NCBI GenBank assembly: GCA_013115135.1
Contig: JABANP010000437.1
Span: 1 to 44,908 of the forward strand
Origin: Perkinsus olseni
Lineage: Eukaryota; Perkinsozoa; Perkinsida; Perkinsidae
DNA length: 44,908 nt
Reading direction: 5' to 3'
The number at the start of each line of letters is the position of its first letter. The first letter of the stretch is position 1. A program made the position numbers and the translations under genes. The notes beneath the pieces were generated by a model. It made no database searches. It was not told where the DNA came from and saw only the letters and a program-made list of their open reading frames with translations. Positions 18,454 through 30,556 of the stretch are shown here, one piece after another.

Positions 18454-21400
18454 TTACTTGCCAGTTGTCATCATCTCGCGGACCTCATGAAAGGACCCGA
18501 CCAAGGCCGCCCCCTGAGTTTTCTCGCTGCATCCCGAAGCTAATCTGTATCTGACAAGACCACGCTGTCAGGACAAACACGAACGTGAAAAAAATCAGAA
18601 AAAAGATTTAAAAAAATCTCCTGTGGATGATTTTCCGATAAGATTTTATATTCTCCTTGTCCCTTTCTTCCACCAAAGAGATGTCCAAGAATTCAAAAAA
18701 GCAGTTTCAAAAAGCTTCCGGAAATTCACCAAAATTACCAAATCCACAACACCCAGTCTTTCCCGAGCCTCTCACATCAGAAGCTACTGAAAATTTTCTG
18801 AATTTTTTTGGATATTTCCTGTATCATAGATCGTTCATGACATCGAAACTTCCAAGCTAGCAAATATACAGCAACGCGACTCACTCGATCTCGGCGAGAT
18901 CTCTGAAGAGGAGGTTGCGAGCCCTCGGCGGCATGTCAACTCGGATCATACGATCGTGGATCTCATGCAGCAGATCCGTCACGGAGTAACCCTGAAAGAA
19001 AAGAATAAACAAAATTACGGTATTTTACCGAAATACTAATTCCGTAGTATCATTGAAATTTTATTGAAAGGTTTTGCAACGTCATTTGAAATTTTTGAAT
19101 CGCGTGGAGTCGTGCTGGGAAGAATATATGAAAATACAAAACCCTCACGGCGCACGAACGTGTCTTGCAGAAAAAACGATGGACTTCAGAATAAGAATCA
19201 GCAGCATCAGGAACTGAAGGTCCTAGCCGCAGACGATCAGCGGTTCCAAAGTACGTCGTTCACGTTGCAACAGCCTGTGCACGACAACACACAACCTCCA
19301 GTCGTTTTTATTACTCTGAGGTTAATATCGGAACACATGAGAAGCCTCCGATAATAATTATTCACTAGTCCTAGTTTTTAGTTATTATAACCTATTGATA
19401 CTTATACTACACGCACCTGTCACCCACGCGCGAAGTAAACTAAGTAATTCTGAAGCTCAGCTGATCGACCCTGCAATCATATTACAGAAAATAACCACCC
19501 GATCCCCATACCAAAATCCAATAATCGTATCACTTTCGATCTACTACAGTAGCTCCAACCCGTTCCGTATCTTACTTGCTTAACCCGAAGATCCTCTACA
19601 GCCTCCATACACTCTTTCACCGGTAAATTACAGAGAGCCTGCGCACGGCAAATGATATTTTAGGAGAATCTTCGCCCTTACCGTTTCCAGGCGATCGATA
19701 CTGGCAGGCTGCGGTAGACCAGCAACCTTATGAATGACCCGAGCATCGACCGCTTGCCCGGGGTAACTCATCGCGCAGCTTTGCAGGGTGTTGAGGACTT
19801 TACGCATGTCCCCTTCGCCAGTCTTCAACAACGCCGACATACCGTCCTCGGAGATCCTCACGCCTTCGCAGCTGACGAGTAGACATCCACCCGGCCGACG
19901 ATCGAGGAACGTCCGAATAGTCGAAAATACGGCGATAAGCGGTACGACCCCATAGAACAATTTGTACTGCACAAATGCGAAAAACCGCAAAAAATGGCGA
20001 AAAAGAGTCGAAAAAATTACAGAAAATCAGCGATGAAATTACAGCCGTTACCGCATCTATGCACATCGCGATAGAAGGTCCAGAAACAGATCCAATTTCA
20101 GCGCCCATGTACCCTAGCACCACCACTACTACCGGGCCACGTATTCCACCCTCATCTTTGCCTCAGAGTCCTTAAGGGGGGCGAATCTGAACTTAGTACA
20201 GCGCGATTGGAGGGCGGGTATGATCTTGGAGGAGTAGTTGCATATCAGGCAGAAGCGGGCGTTGGAGGAGTATCTAATAACAATACTTTCAAAGTCAATA
20301 ACACCAGATAATCCGTATCTTTCACGGGTCGACCTCGGATACTATCAAGTATCAGCGATCATTGCAGCCGCTCCGCACTCGATAGATTTGACTTCGCCCT
20401 TGTAAATTATGCTCCTCCCAGAAGGAACTTCAAAACCATCGGAATCATACTCGAAGGGTGCTCAACATCAACGCTATTCACGACGATCGTTATCATCGAC
20501 GCCATCAGATCGCTCATACGCTTTTCATCTTCTCAATTCAAACTTCATCGCGGTGAGTGTCAATGAAGAAATACAACCGAGAGGGAAGACCAACTCACTG
20601 TTCGATGACCCTCCGCAGGGCAAACTGTGAGACGCTGGTCATATTATCAGCCTCGTCGAGGATGACCAACTTTGGCATCTTTGAACCTGTCGAACTGCAA
20701 GTACTACTACAACTAGTGGTCCTGTGACTAGTACCAAGAGACCCGCTGAACATACTCCTCGAGCTCACGAACTGCTTGATGCACTCCCGGACGACATCGA
20801 TGCCTCTGGCGTCAGAGGCGTTCAACTCCAATACGTACTGACGGACCTGCCCTTCCGGATACCTACGAAGTGGGGCGCATCACCATCACCAACAGCAACA
20901 GGAGGAACCCACATCTGCTTCGCACAGGCAAGAATGGTTGAAGTTTTGCCCGTCCCTGGGGGGCCGTGGAGGAGAAGGTGTGGTAGGGCGTTCTGAAATA
21001 CGCTCGCTGATGAATGGAAAATTTCGAGGCGCGCGGGAATTTTATGCTACCAACACGATACCAACCAGTTACAGCGAACTTCATCCAACCTGCGCCATCA
21101 TTTCCACGGAAAAACGAAACAGTTGTCATTAAAAAAGAATGGCACCAGCCCTGCGCGGACCATCATGACAAACTAACCGACTCAGAGTGAATAAATTATC
21201 ATCACCCATACCATAATTTTCGGTAAAAATACGTCTTTTCTCCCGCAACTTTCCGTCCTCAATTAACTGCTACTAATTTTCTTTATATTTATTCTCTGTC
21301 TTTTCTGACGTGTAAAATGCCGGAGCATAGCAAGTCTGTAGGAACAGCGGCACACTAATTCAATACCAACTTTCCCCCAATTCGCACAGGCCATTCTCCA

Positions 21401-21619
21401 CTACCATGTCCACAAAGCGTTTAATAGTTTCGATGATTTCCTCATGCGCCACCAGATCTTCCAGACTCTTTGGACGGTATCTGCCGAGACCATCGTCATC
21501 GACCGACGCCCTCGACCGCGTTACTTCTCGACCCAGGGCAGCTCGTTAACAGGAGGGAGGAAGAGCCCTCCGGCAGACCCCTCGGGGGTGTCGTCGATCT
21601 CCATGGGCTCGGTGGACAT
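18454..21619 (-). CDS. RFC3: Replication factor C small subunit (yeast Rfc3 / human RFC5 type)
   Basis: Ten exons in transcription order: 21619-21525, 21480-21405, 20992-20913, 20862-20743, 20694-20599, 20273-20133, 19871-19682, 19638-19576, 18991-18885 and 18550-18454; 354 residues, near the usual 340. Motifs: [15 protein letters not shown] (RFC box II), [17 protein letters not shown] (Walker A), [11 protein letters not shown] (box IV), VILDEADNM (Walker B), [14 protein letters not shown] (sensor 1 and SRC arginine finger), [12 protein letters not shown] (sensor 2), then the helical collar domain. The FVSSRSMF...LVILDEAD...ALRRVIEQ pattern favours the RFC5 type over RFC2 and RFC4. It loads PCNA during replication and repair. 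The 48-nt intron 20742-20695 is stopless in frame and carries one unit of the mucin minisatellite; if retained it would insert 16 residues just before Walker B. Confidence 0.95.
20700..20734 (-). repeat. Single unit of the mucin minisatellite inside an RFC intron
   Basis: Thirty-five consecutive bases match the array at 35,690-40,101 exactly: one 30-bp unit plus a 5-base overlap, so that GTACT occurs at both ends. In the RFC sense direction the unit reads as the plus strand of the array. Flanking sequence (CTCTTG before, TGCAG after) does not match the array. Confidence 0.9.
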
Positions 21620-23107
21620 GACCGGGGTGATACCACTGCATGCAGCAGCGGCAGAAAGGTGATTGATCAACTCGACACACGATTTGGTAGAGGAGTGGTA
21701 TTACACGGTCAAATTGTCATGAATTCACTAGAATGATGAAAAGGCGATGAAAGATTCTCACGAAAATGCACTGGCTGTGTCGCTCCGCCTTTCTTGAGAA
21801 TGGCTACCATCATCACCTTTACGGAACAGTCCCCTTCATGCTGCATATCCTCCAACCTCACTCAAGTTCGTTGCTGCATTGTGACCACATCGCCCAAGGA
21901 CTACTTGTAGTCCTTTCTTGCCATTGGACATCTCTAGATTACTCATACCAACTCTTACAGAACGGGCGGAAGTATGCATGATAAGGCAGTGTGCTATCAC
22001 GACCCACTGAGTCGACCCAACCCCCATGAACTAGCTTAGTGTATCTTACCTCCCTTTCGGTGTGTCCGAGACGCTCCTTACGTCCTGACGAGGGAAGCCA
22101 TCGCCCCCCGAGCTCAAGGACACGCAAAAGCATTATCCAATTTCGATTGGGTCATTAGGTGTGGAATGACGAAGACATTAGTCATGTAGGGAGATACCAA
22201 TGGATAAGCATGCTTAGTTCCTGCTACCGAGGATGGTGATTGCCCGCGAGAGACTGATCCACGGAGTCCAGCAGACAAGCTTAGGATCTGCCAGACAAAA
22301 GCAGCTGAACCCCGATCACCGAGGAAGGACAACTTGTAGCCACTTGAACCCAGCCTAGTGTCGATCTAGTAAAACTAATTCACGGCTTGCTACCGCAGAG
22401 CGTCCACCAGCCATGCGAGAGTTGAAGAAGAATGCATGAAACCTTACCACACCAAAAGATAGTATTTAGGCAGGGTCCTGGGACGTTGAGCATGGACGTA
22501 CAACTCTGAGATTTAATCGATTCATGGCCTACGTCTATGTCACAGATGCGCGACAAGGCCGCCATAACCCGGACCTCCGCTCGACGCTACACGGTGAAAC
22601 AACGCCAGAGAATCTCTCCGTTTCCTAGAGCACATTTACTCAGCAGCCGAACCCGCAGACGTCCACAGACCATAACTAGTGTGGGCCCTTTGATGCTAGG
22701 AAAGTCTTCCAAGCGAACTCCTCAGCTCCTAGATTACGAGGGTTCCAGTAGTTGGGAAGAGTTCCCCGGAGACATGCGGCCGTTATGAGGCCGAGAGGGC
22801 CGTTAAGTCCATTTCAACGCGAATAATGCGGTACCAGAATCAGTCTATTCAACGCCCGCTCTTACACAGCGGAACAATTCCCGGGAGTATCTTTTTTTCT
22901 GTGTGAGACTCGCTGCGAGCTGATGGTTAATGACCCATGACCGACATGAAGATACCATCAGATCCCCTCAAAATTACCCCCAAGACACTATCTTCACATC
23001 CAAAGTGGACCAAGTCCGAAACCTCCCATCCAAACCGACGAGAGCGAGCTGCAAAGACCAGCAACGAAGACTCATCGCCATCCGATCCGGCCCGGGACTC
23101 GGCGCAT
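21620..23107. other. Gene-free stretch upstream of RFC
   Basis: No supported exon. A short CGCTCCGCC motif occurs at about 21781 and a GTATCTTAC fragment at about 22041. A disordered-looking ORF near 22937-23137 lacks any family pattern and runs into the foldback element, so it was not called. Confidence 0.5.
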
Positions 23108-23847
23108 CTGGGGCGTATTTCACATGACCACCACTAACACTAACACTTAGGGTCGGGTTTCCCAAAGTGACACTTATTGCTTAGGGCCTTTCAGATGAAT
23201 CGGAAACTTGGGGACGGTTTGTTCAGGGGCCACTCAAGTCAAGTGTTCCCTTAGGGGTCCCTTTTCGACGCAGGTTCAGATCCCACATGATTCATTTCTC
23301 CGCGGAATATCGGACTTGGAGAGAATCAGAGCCCGGGCTCGACTCCCACGCGACTAGCTTGGGAGCAGGCGATCTGACTTGTTTAGTGATCGCTACTAGC
23401 AGGAATTTCCTAGCCTTGTCGGGTCTGGAGTGTTTTTGCTTGGCGGCTGCTTCCGCATCTTTGGTGCGACGGGGGAGCAGCTGGCCGTTATCCCGATGCC
23501 GAAAACCTGTCGAGGTTCGAGCCGCGGGCTCGGCATTTTGAGTTGAGTGACGCTTCCTGGAAGTTCAAGGGAGGTCCAGAGCTCCCTTGTGAGTTCGCTC
23601 AAGTGACGGATCTTTTGGGCGCTACTTAGTGACGGTTTGACCCATGTGAAAACCACTTGGCCCTAAGTGCCCGAAATCTAGCCCTAAACTCAATGTGAAA
23701 CGTCACTTACTGCTGAGTGGCCACTTTAGTGGCCACTTCCGTTAAGGGTCCCTTAGTTAAGGGAGGTCATGTGAAACTGACTAACATTTGAAACGGCCCT
23801 TGAGTGGACACTTAGGGTTAGTGGAGGTCATGTGAAATAAGCCCCAG
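23108..23847. mobile_element. Foldback/MITE-like element 1 (740 bp, CACTTAGGG arms)
   Basis: Terminal inverted repeats begin CTGGGGCGTATTTCACATGA at the left; the right end read in reverse begins CTGGGGCTTATTTCACATGA. They differ at 2 of the first 29 positions. The arms are rich in CACTTAGGG-type words in both directions. The middle holds GGTTCAGATCCC (about 23272-23285), a tRNA box-B-like sequence. No transposase is present, so it would be non-autonomous. Flanks show CAT and GAT, not a clear target duplication. Confidence 0.75.
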
Positions 23848-25113
23848 GATTCACTGTTATCAGGGCCACCCATGCTCTCTACACAGTTGCACGCATACGT
23901 TAAGAGGCTTCCTGCGCCTTGAAGAAGCCTTTGGTTAGGAGTCAATAGAGGGACGCAGCAGCCACCGAATGGTCCTTGTCGAACTCCCCACGGCTACGGT
24001 TTGGGTGTGTTCCCTGATACATCAACCAAGAAGTCTTTGAAGCCATCAAGGGTATACGGCACGGATAGATGGAGATCTCTGGAAGCTCCTATTTTGTCTT
24101 TTCTTCTCTCACAATTGAGTTGAAGGGCAGATCACCGATCACTGGTATCGCCCGACAGGGTTTGTCCTTTGGGCGGGCCATCGCCAAAGGGCCGGGCCGG
24201 GCCATCCTTTTCGGGCTAAGGGTCAGTGCAAACCCTGTCGCCCAATTGCTGTGTGCTGTCGGATGTGCTAGACACAGAGTGTCCCACTCCTCTAGCCACC
24301 GCTGGTGATGTGCTGATCTACCCATCTTTCTCTGTTGGATAATATTCCCTCCAATAAGTTGCATACCAGTGTTGAATCAATGGTGAAGGCATCTGTGGTA
24401 TCGGCTGGCCCAACGGGTGATCAGCATGGCCGTCTTGTGTTCTTTTATCCAAGTTCAACCGTGTCACTTGATGCTACAGCGTCACGTGCGTGCGTGCTGC
24501 TGGTGTTCCCTGGCGTTACACGCTCCTTAAGGACGATATCGCGGGGATGCTCTCAGTGGCCGTGATCCGACAGCAGTCCAGAACCATCATCAGCCTTCTT
24601 AGCTGCGATTTTCGGATAAACGATCGTTCCAGCCAGAAGATGCTACAGTGGTCGTCTAGCTTCCGCTCCGCCATTCCGACGTGTCACCAGCAGTGTCACA
24701 CCTGCACAATAGTGACAACGTAGTGACGACTATAGTATACGCTATGTAACAGCTACAGGCAGGTTGAGTACTACTCAGCTGTTAGACTATCACCGCTACA
24801 CTTACCTTCACTGCTGCTGCGTATCATTAGTCTCAGATAACCATCTGACCTTACTATGCCCTTCTATGAGTATACGTGCTACATTAAGCTTAGCATAGCA
24901 AGAGGGCATCATTGCTTAGCTCCTCTCAAGTCCAATCTTACCTCTCTTTGAGCTCTGTCTCAAATAGCCGTACTGAGTTACAGTGCAGACGCGTTCTGAA
25001 CGGCGCCGTTCATTGCTGCTACTTGAGTGTGCTCCCCAGAAGATGCCCAGAGCCTTCGTTGCATCGGGGTCGTCTTCGGATTCTATCAGCTCTCTTAGGG
25101 ACTCCTTTTCACA
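23848..25113. other. Gene-free stretch before the secreted-protein gene
   Basis: No supported exon or repeat with clear borders. There is a GGGCCGGGCCGGGCC-type low-complexity patch near 24190-24205 and one GTGCGTGCGTGC variant of the intron motif near 24485. A TCTTAG at about 25093 could serve as a trans-splice acceptor for the next gene. Confidence 0.45.
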
Positions 25114-25971
25114 ATGGTGCACTTCGTTCCAACTTGGTTCGTCGGTACCCTAGCTTTGGTCATCACCAGCGCTCAAGACGTCGGCGGGTTCTTCCACTAC
25201 CATCCTCATCCTTCCGACCCACTCAAGGAGGATCTCCATTTTTACGCTACGGTCCATGAGAATAAGACAGTGAGTGGCCTAACTTTCAATGCTTACACCA
25301 GGCGAGGGCCCGGTAGTCGTGCGAGAACCCAGAACAGATACAATCCCGTGCTTCTTGCTGGACGCTTCCCACTCACTAAGATCGCGGACCATGTCTATTC
25401 TGTCGGTATGCCTCCTCCCGTCCGTCGCCAATGGTACAGGGACATCGCAGAGAGTTTGTACCTCGCCGGTCATGTCGACTCCAAAGGTGGTGACCCACCT
25501 GCCGGTATTCAGCCTGGTGACTTGGTCACTTTCCGATACACCAGCGGTGACACTATCACCACCACCTTCCGAGGCGAGACGCTTGAGCTGATGAGAAGGG
25601 CACAATACCTATCGCCCGGTTTGTACGAGTACACTGAGCCCGTGGCCCCCCACCTCAAGCTATCCTTCCTCGTCCGTTCTGGGGAGAACCGTTACAAGGG
25701 GTCTGTGGGTATAAAGGTTGCCTGTGATAGAGGAAGCACCAGACGTTTCCTCTTCGGACTGGCGCTAGATTCCACTACCAAACCGTATTGGTTCTACGAT
25801 GTCGAGCCGGCTGGTAAAACGACCTTGGATGAGCTCAGACGAAGGGTTAGGTCTATTTGCCCCAGCAAACGTTTGAAGGGCGTTGACTTCAGAAACGTGG
25901 TTTTCGCTTCCGGTGTTACGATCTACGTGCCTTTTGAAGGTGGTCGTATGGCCCTCACCAGAGTCGAGTAG
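25114..25971 (+). CDS. Putative secreted protein of unknown family, intronless
   Basis: One uninterrupted 285-residue reading frame starts with ATG. The N-terminus MVHFVPTWFVGTLALVITSA has the charge-poor hydrophobic core and small residues expected of a signal peptide, with likely cleavage near residue 20. The mature part is rich in Tyr, Gly and Arg, with no further membrane segment and only two cysteines (IKVACDRG; SICPSK). No catalytic motif is recognised. Absence of introns contrasts with every housekeeping gene in this window. Codon use looks more GC-rich at third positions than in the intergenic DNA, which supports a real gene. It lies alone among repeats. It may belong to a lineage-specific secreted family, but that is inference. 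Confidence 0.7.
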   Translation: MVHFVPTWFVGTLALVITSAQDVGGFFHYHPHPSDPLKEDLHFYATVHENKTVSGLTFNAYTRRGPGSRARTQNRYNPVLLAGRFPLTKIADHVYSVGMPPPVRRQWYRDIAESLYLAGHVDSKGGDPPAGIQPGDLVTFRYTSGDTITTTFRGETLELMRRAQYLSPGLYEYTEPVAPHLKLSFLVRSGENRYKGSVGIKVACDRGSTRRFLFGLALDSTTKPYWFYDVEPAGKTTLDELRRRVRSICPSKRLKGVDFRNVVFASGVTIYVPFEGGRMALTRVE

Positions 25972-26981
25972 CTGACGACGAAGCGAACCTCACGATCTGC
26001 GTCGAAGATCTGTTTTCGGCCTTCTAGATTGTTATTATCATTTTCCCTTCGAAGAACCTCACACCCACGGAGATAACTTGCTCGTCGTCTTCTTGCGTCT
26101 GTGAGAATTTTCATGTGGCCCTATTGGTAGTCTTATCGGGTTGTCATTCCTGACTTCATACGGTGCTCGAAGGAGACTCCATGCCCAGCTGACCCTCTAG
26201 TGGGTTCAACCAAGATTTCTATCATACCGAGGACTACCCCTGATTCGCTTACTCCGTTATCAAGTATCGCATTCACAAGTGAGCCGGAATACTCGAGGTT
26301 ATCAATTCTTTGTCGTGCTCTTCCGCTACGACTTTCAAGCTACTCGAGCAGGAATCGCTCGCGTTGGGTTGTAAGAACAACGGCCAGGAGAATTATAGGT
26401 TTCGTCTGCTGCTGTGGGCAGTCGTGGCTCCTCTTGAGGATTTGTGCGGGAAAGAACTCTTCCTTACGAATTCTCAGGACGGGTTAGATGTGCATAAGGT
26501 ACGTAACCTCCTCCATAAAGATTCTCAAGTAACGCGAGGTAACTCAGATTAACCCCATTCTCCGAGCCACTAACCTCTCGTCGCCGACCTGTAGCTATTC
26601 GGTTCCTCCAAGACACATCAGAGTTTCCCGATACGCGTACTTCGTACGAGAAGTGGTGCAGCTTCCTTACAGACAGGACGAAGCGGTCATCAATGGAGTG
26701 ATCATTCCTCACGTGCGGTCGTCGTAGCCTCCCGAGTGTCATGAAGAGCAGCTTCTTAACCACGGCTATCCCATAGCCATTATATGGCACCGAACTGGAA
26801 TGGTGGTGTACGCGTTTCAGAACTCATTCCTGCTACAATCAAACTCGATGAGAATCCAAAGGAGAAGGTCAGATCGGGTTTCAATCAGGAACCGAGAGTA
26901 GAGCATGGACACATGCTTGAACCACCTTATATACCAATCGCAACAACTACATGGCCCAGGAATGATAACCGCCGGAGAAAA
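25972..26981. other. Gene-free stretch after the secreted-protein gene
   Basis: No supported coding exon, RNA gene or bounded repeat was found up to the left end of foldback element 2. Short ORFs here have no recognisable pattern. Confidence 0.45.
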
Positions 26982-27651
26982 TGGGCCTATAACTTAGGGA
27001 TTTCAAGTGCATTTCCTTAAGGAAGTCCTTAAGGGAATTGGGTAAAACCTTGAGGGATTGGCTTAGTGGGTATCATAGGGCTAGGACCTAAACCTTGAAG
27101 CGTAAGGACCTAAGCTTAGGACCTACGACTTAAGACCTTAAGGTTTTACTCAAGGACCTTAAGGTGCAGGAAAGTCGGTATCACAACGCTTAAGTACTTG
27201 AAAAATCCCTAAGGTTTTCGGTTCCTTAAGGAGCACCGTTCAAGGTTGGTCCGGAGCAGCCTTTACGGGCCTCCAGACCACTCCTAACTTGCGGGGCGCG
27301 CGATTATTGTAATTTGTTCTTAATCCATGGTACGAAACCTGCGAAGGTTCTAGTCCCACCTTTCCCACTACAAGCTGGTCGAATAGATATGCTCTTTGGT
27401 TGGGCTACCCGTGCCCAGGGTTCAATTTTTGGTACAGCGACTATGCGGTGATTTTCAGTCGGGCGCACGCTAAACTGATTTAGGTCCTATGACTCCTAAC
27501 ATTTAGGAGCGCCTTGAGGACCTCCCGAGTCTTGTGATTCCCACCTAAGCTCGTAACTGTTCCTAAAGGGACCTTAAGGACCTAGACCTTAATGTTAGGT
27601 CCTAAGTTTCATGCATTCCCTAAGTTATAGGCTCCCTAAGTTATAGGCCCA
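26982..27651. mobile_element. Foldback/MITE-like element 2 (670 bp, CCTTAAGG arms)
   Basis: Terminal inverted repeats TGGGCCTATAACTTAGGGA; the right end carries two nested copies of the CCTAAGTTATAGG word. The arms are dense in CCTTAAGG, CTTAAG and TAGGTCCTA-type palindromic words. The middle has GAAGGTTCTAGTCCCACC (27343-27360), a tRNA box-B-like sequence. It encodes no transposase. No convincing target duplication is visible at these borders, and similarity to the 34276-34480 region continues slightly past the right end (TATCTCAGTA), so the true edge may lie further out. Confidence 0.7.
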
Positions 27652-30285
27652 GTATCTCAGTAGGCCCCGCGGTGAAGAGTGGATCCAGCCAGGAGGGAAT
27701 GAGATGGTCTGTTCCTTCTGCTCGTTGTGGTTCGGACGTGCAAGTCAATAACAGGGCTCATCGTCAAGTTGGTAGCACATCGGCATCGGGTCTAAGCTGG
27801 CGATGGCGTTGGGCTTTGAACTGACACACACCCTGTAACTCAGACTAGGGTGGATTCTCCGGAATACTGCGGGCTCGCGGGAAGGCAGCAAGGCTGGCTG
27901 GGTGACCGAACCCGAAGGAGTGGAGAGAAAACAAATATCGGAGCCTTCCAGCTCAGCACAGTTACAACGAATGAGAGACACCCAGGAAGAATCCTTCGCA
28001 GTGCGCATACTCAAGGCGGTGATTTTGACCAATCCTGAATCGCCTCGAGGAATACTGTTCACGATCGGTGCACGGTCCATTTACTGCTCCCCCCCCCACT
28101 CCACTAGTCTGGGATCGACAATCTAGCAATCTCGTAATCGTACAGTAGTGGATGAGTGTCTAGGTGGCAGTGTCTTCGCTCGCTGTTGCTGGATACTATT
28201 CCGTCTGATGAATCACACTCTGGAAGAGAGTCTGCGATGCTTAGTGTTCAACCAACGAACAAAAGACGCGAATCCTGATCACAGTTGTGAGTCACCAGGC
28301 CGAACTTCACCTCCCGTTGTAGATGATGGAAGGCTGAGTGCACTAGGGGGAGCGATGTGTTATACTCGCAGATGTGCGAGGATGTAACAACAATCAAAAC
28401 CCTGTACCATTCTTCGGCACTCGCAGTCGGGTTTCTGTGGTGAATAGGACACCAGCCGACTGCGTTTGTCATCCGCGATTTAACAACCCCTTGCAAATTC
28501 ACGTCAACATGCGGGAGTTACGTGGTTTGACACTTCGCCGAAGATCCATGGCTTATCGATCAGAAGGATAGTAATAATGAATCTACGCCTCATGCATGGC
28601 ATACTCGTATTCCCCCCGTCTCCTTTATTCCTGTGGTTCATCCCTGCAGTCAGTTTCCGTGTTGCACCGTCTCATCGTACGTCTTCCCGCTCCATTCGTC
28701 CACAAATCTGATGGTCACAACTAACTTCACCCGTTCGCGTCACGCCCAGGGTTTTGGACAAATACTCCAATACTGCATTTTCTGCATAGTACTGCAACGC
28801 TCGGAGAAGGGGTCCAACCCGGGTCGTTCGCTTATTCGTTATCGCTGCCAACGGGTCGGCTACTAGGAGACAACCCCAATTATAAATGGTTCTTCTACTG
28901 ACGATAGCCTGTGTACCGACTGTCCCACTCCGCGTGAGATATACCCCAAAGGTGTTTCGGGCATTATTAGGCTTGGGTCTTCGGAAGGCCGTATGTTTCA
29001 GCTGAGAATTCTCTTCTCGCTTCGCGCCACGGTATCTCACCAGGGCGAAACTACTGTAGTTGCATCAGGAGCTTGATTGATGAGTGTTGGCTGAATCGGA
29101 TGATCGGGTGATCAAATGAGCAAACATGCTCATTCAATTGAACGGAGCAGCTCCCCTGGATTAAGTTTCGTAATTACATATGCTTCTTGGAGGCACATAT
29201 CAGCAGGTTTGAACCTGCGCCTCGGAGATGACGAACGATGCACTTAAGCGCTCGACCAAGGTGAACTTAGTAGCTGCGACTTTCTTAGGCTCCATGAAAG
29301 GATGGAAATGATCAGAGTCGAGCTCTCATACCGGTTACGGCAAACGCTCCGTACGAGGCAGATTGTATGGGCTGTTACGCCCGCATCGGCTCCGGGTCTG
29401 ACTAGGCCGGCAGCAGAGCTGAATTCGAAGTGACACAGACGAATCAGATTCATGTATCAGTATGGCCTATCTGTCGATACCATTCAGCCATCGTTTGTGT
29501 GAGTTTAAAGCCCAAAACTGACAACAAGAGAGCCATTTTCAACGACTCCAAGAGTGACGATGACCTCGTCGACAGTCGCCATCTGGAGAGCAGCAACCAC
29601 AGATGATAATTGACGGCAGCACAAGTATACAGTGTGTGACATTCGAGGTGTTACAGGCACATCGCCCAAAGCGTGAGAGGCTTTCTCTTCGATCGATAGA
29701 GTTAACAATGTTCGAAGGTGTCTTTTGAATTCTAATGGAGCAGACCGAGCGGTTGCCAGCTCGAGTACACGGAACTGATTGTACTGCACAGCACTGCTAC
29801 CGCAATTAGGTCTCGTAAGTTATGAATCCAACAGAGACCAGCTATGCCCAACTCAAGACTGAATTATGTACGTTAAGAGAAATCTTCGACGCTGGGCAAG
29901 CCCATAGGATACAAAACAGCAAGTCTGCTGAATCGCGCTCCGCAGTAAGAAGTCATCCGATCCCGCCGCCGGTCCACAGACGCTGCGAAGAATAATCTCA
30001 GTATGATATCTTATCTAAATAACTCTCTATAACCTGACAGAAGGAATAGCTACATTAATTGTTAATTAATTGCATTATTGTGATCAATTGATCAGGTACG
30101 TTAATCAGGTTCTGATTTCAGGCATGATTTCGTCACCCTTTCGAATCGAACTCGCTCTCTCTGCATCACACTCAGACCTTATGGCTCTGTCTCACTCTTC
30201 CGGAGTCAAATCACAATTTTTGGCCCGATTTTCGATCACAATCAGATTAGTTGCATCAGACTCAAAAATCAGCCCTGAAATCAAC
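27652..30285. other. Gene-free stretch with tRNA-like repeats
   Basis: No coding exon is supported. The region near 27808-27840 (GCGTTGGGCTTTGAACTGACACACA) matches 17515-17545 in an intron and reads in reverse like a tRNA box B. An AGAATCCTTCGCAGTGCGCA copy of the hairpin motif lies at about 27990. The last 230 nt (30,060-30,285) are rich in GATTNTGATC words like those at 34,840-35,150. Confidence 0.5.
29188..29262 (-). repeat. tRNA-like sequence, reverse orientation
   Basis: On the minus strand CTTGGTCGAGCGCTTAAG resembles a tRNA D arm (box A). About 30 nt later GCAGGTTCAAACCTGC gives a box B with a perfect 5-bp stem, but its loop is six bases instead of seven. The anticodon stem pairs over only three bases. 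A decayed or SINE-associated tRNA is more likely than an active gene. Confidence 0.45.
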
Positions 30286-30289
30286 AATC

Positions 30290-30556
30290 TGTTGTGCCGG
30301 GTGACTGGGCAACGCAACTAGTAGCAGTGCTTCTGTGGATAGCGTAGTCGAACTTCACAACAAGGGCAGACCTTCGCAGAAGTGCAGCCAAGTGGGAAGA
30401 ATCAAACAAAGAACTCACTTCTCGAGTAGTTCACCGCTATGTAACACGCACTTAAGCGTAGCGCGATCGAATGCTGGCGCAATAATCGAAGGGCGAACTA
30501 CAAGTGGTCAGACGATAACGATTACAAGGGCAAGCGCGCAGGGCACGAACCCTACA
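30290..30556 (-). repeat. 3' LTR of the gag-only element
   Basis: Identical to 32493-32759. It is preceded (minus strand) by the G-rich polypurine tract at about 30557-30569. Confidence 0.93.

Noticed and set aside
20085..20132. Second, decayed minisatellite unit at the start of RFC intron 6 (GTAGTAGTGGTGGTGCTAG)
   Set aside because: Only about 20 of 28 positions match, and the similarity is mostly low-complexity GTAGTAGT; not distinguishable from chance.
22930..23137. Small Ser/Pro-rich ORF upstream of foldback element 1
   Set aside because: Two overlapping frames are equally open, no start context or splice structure supports it, and it runs into the transposon terminal repeat.
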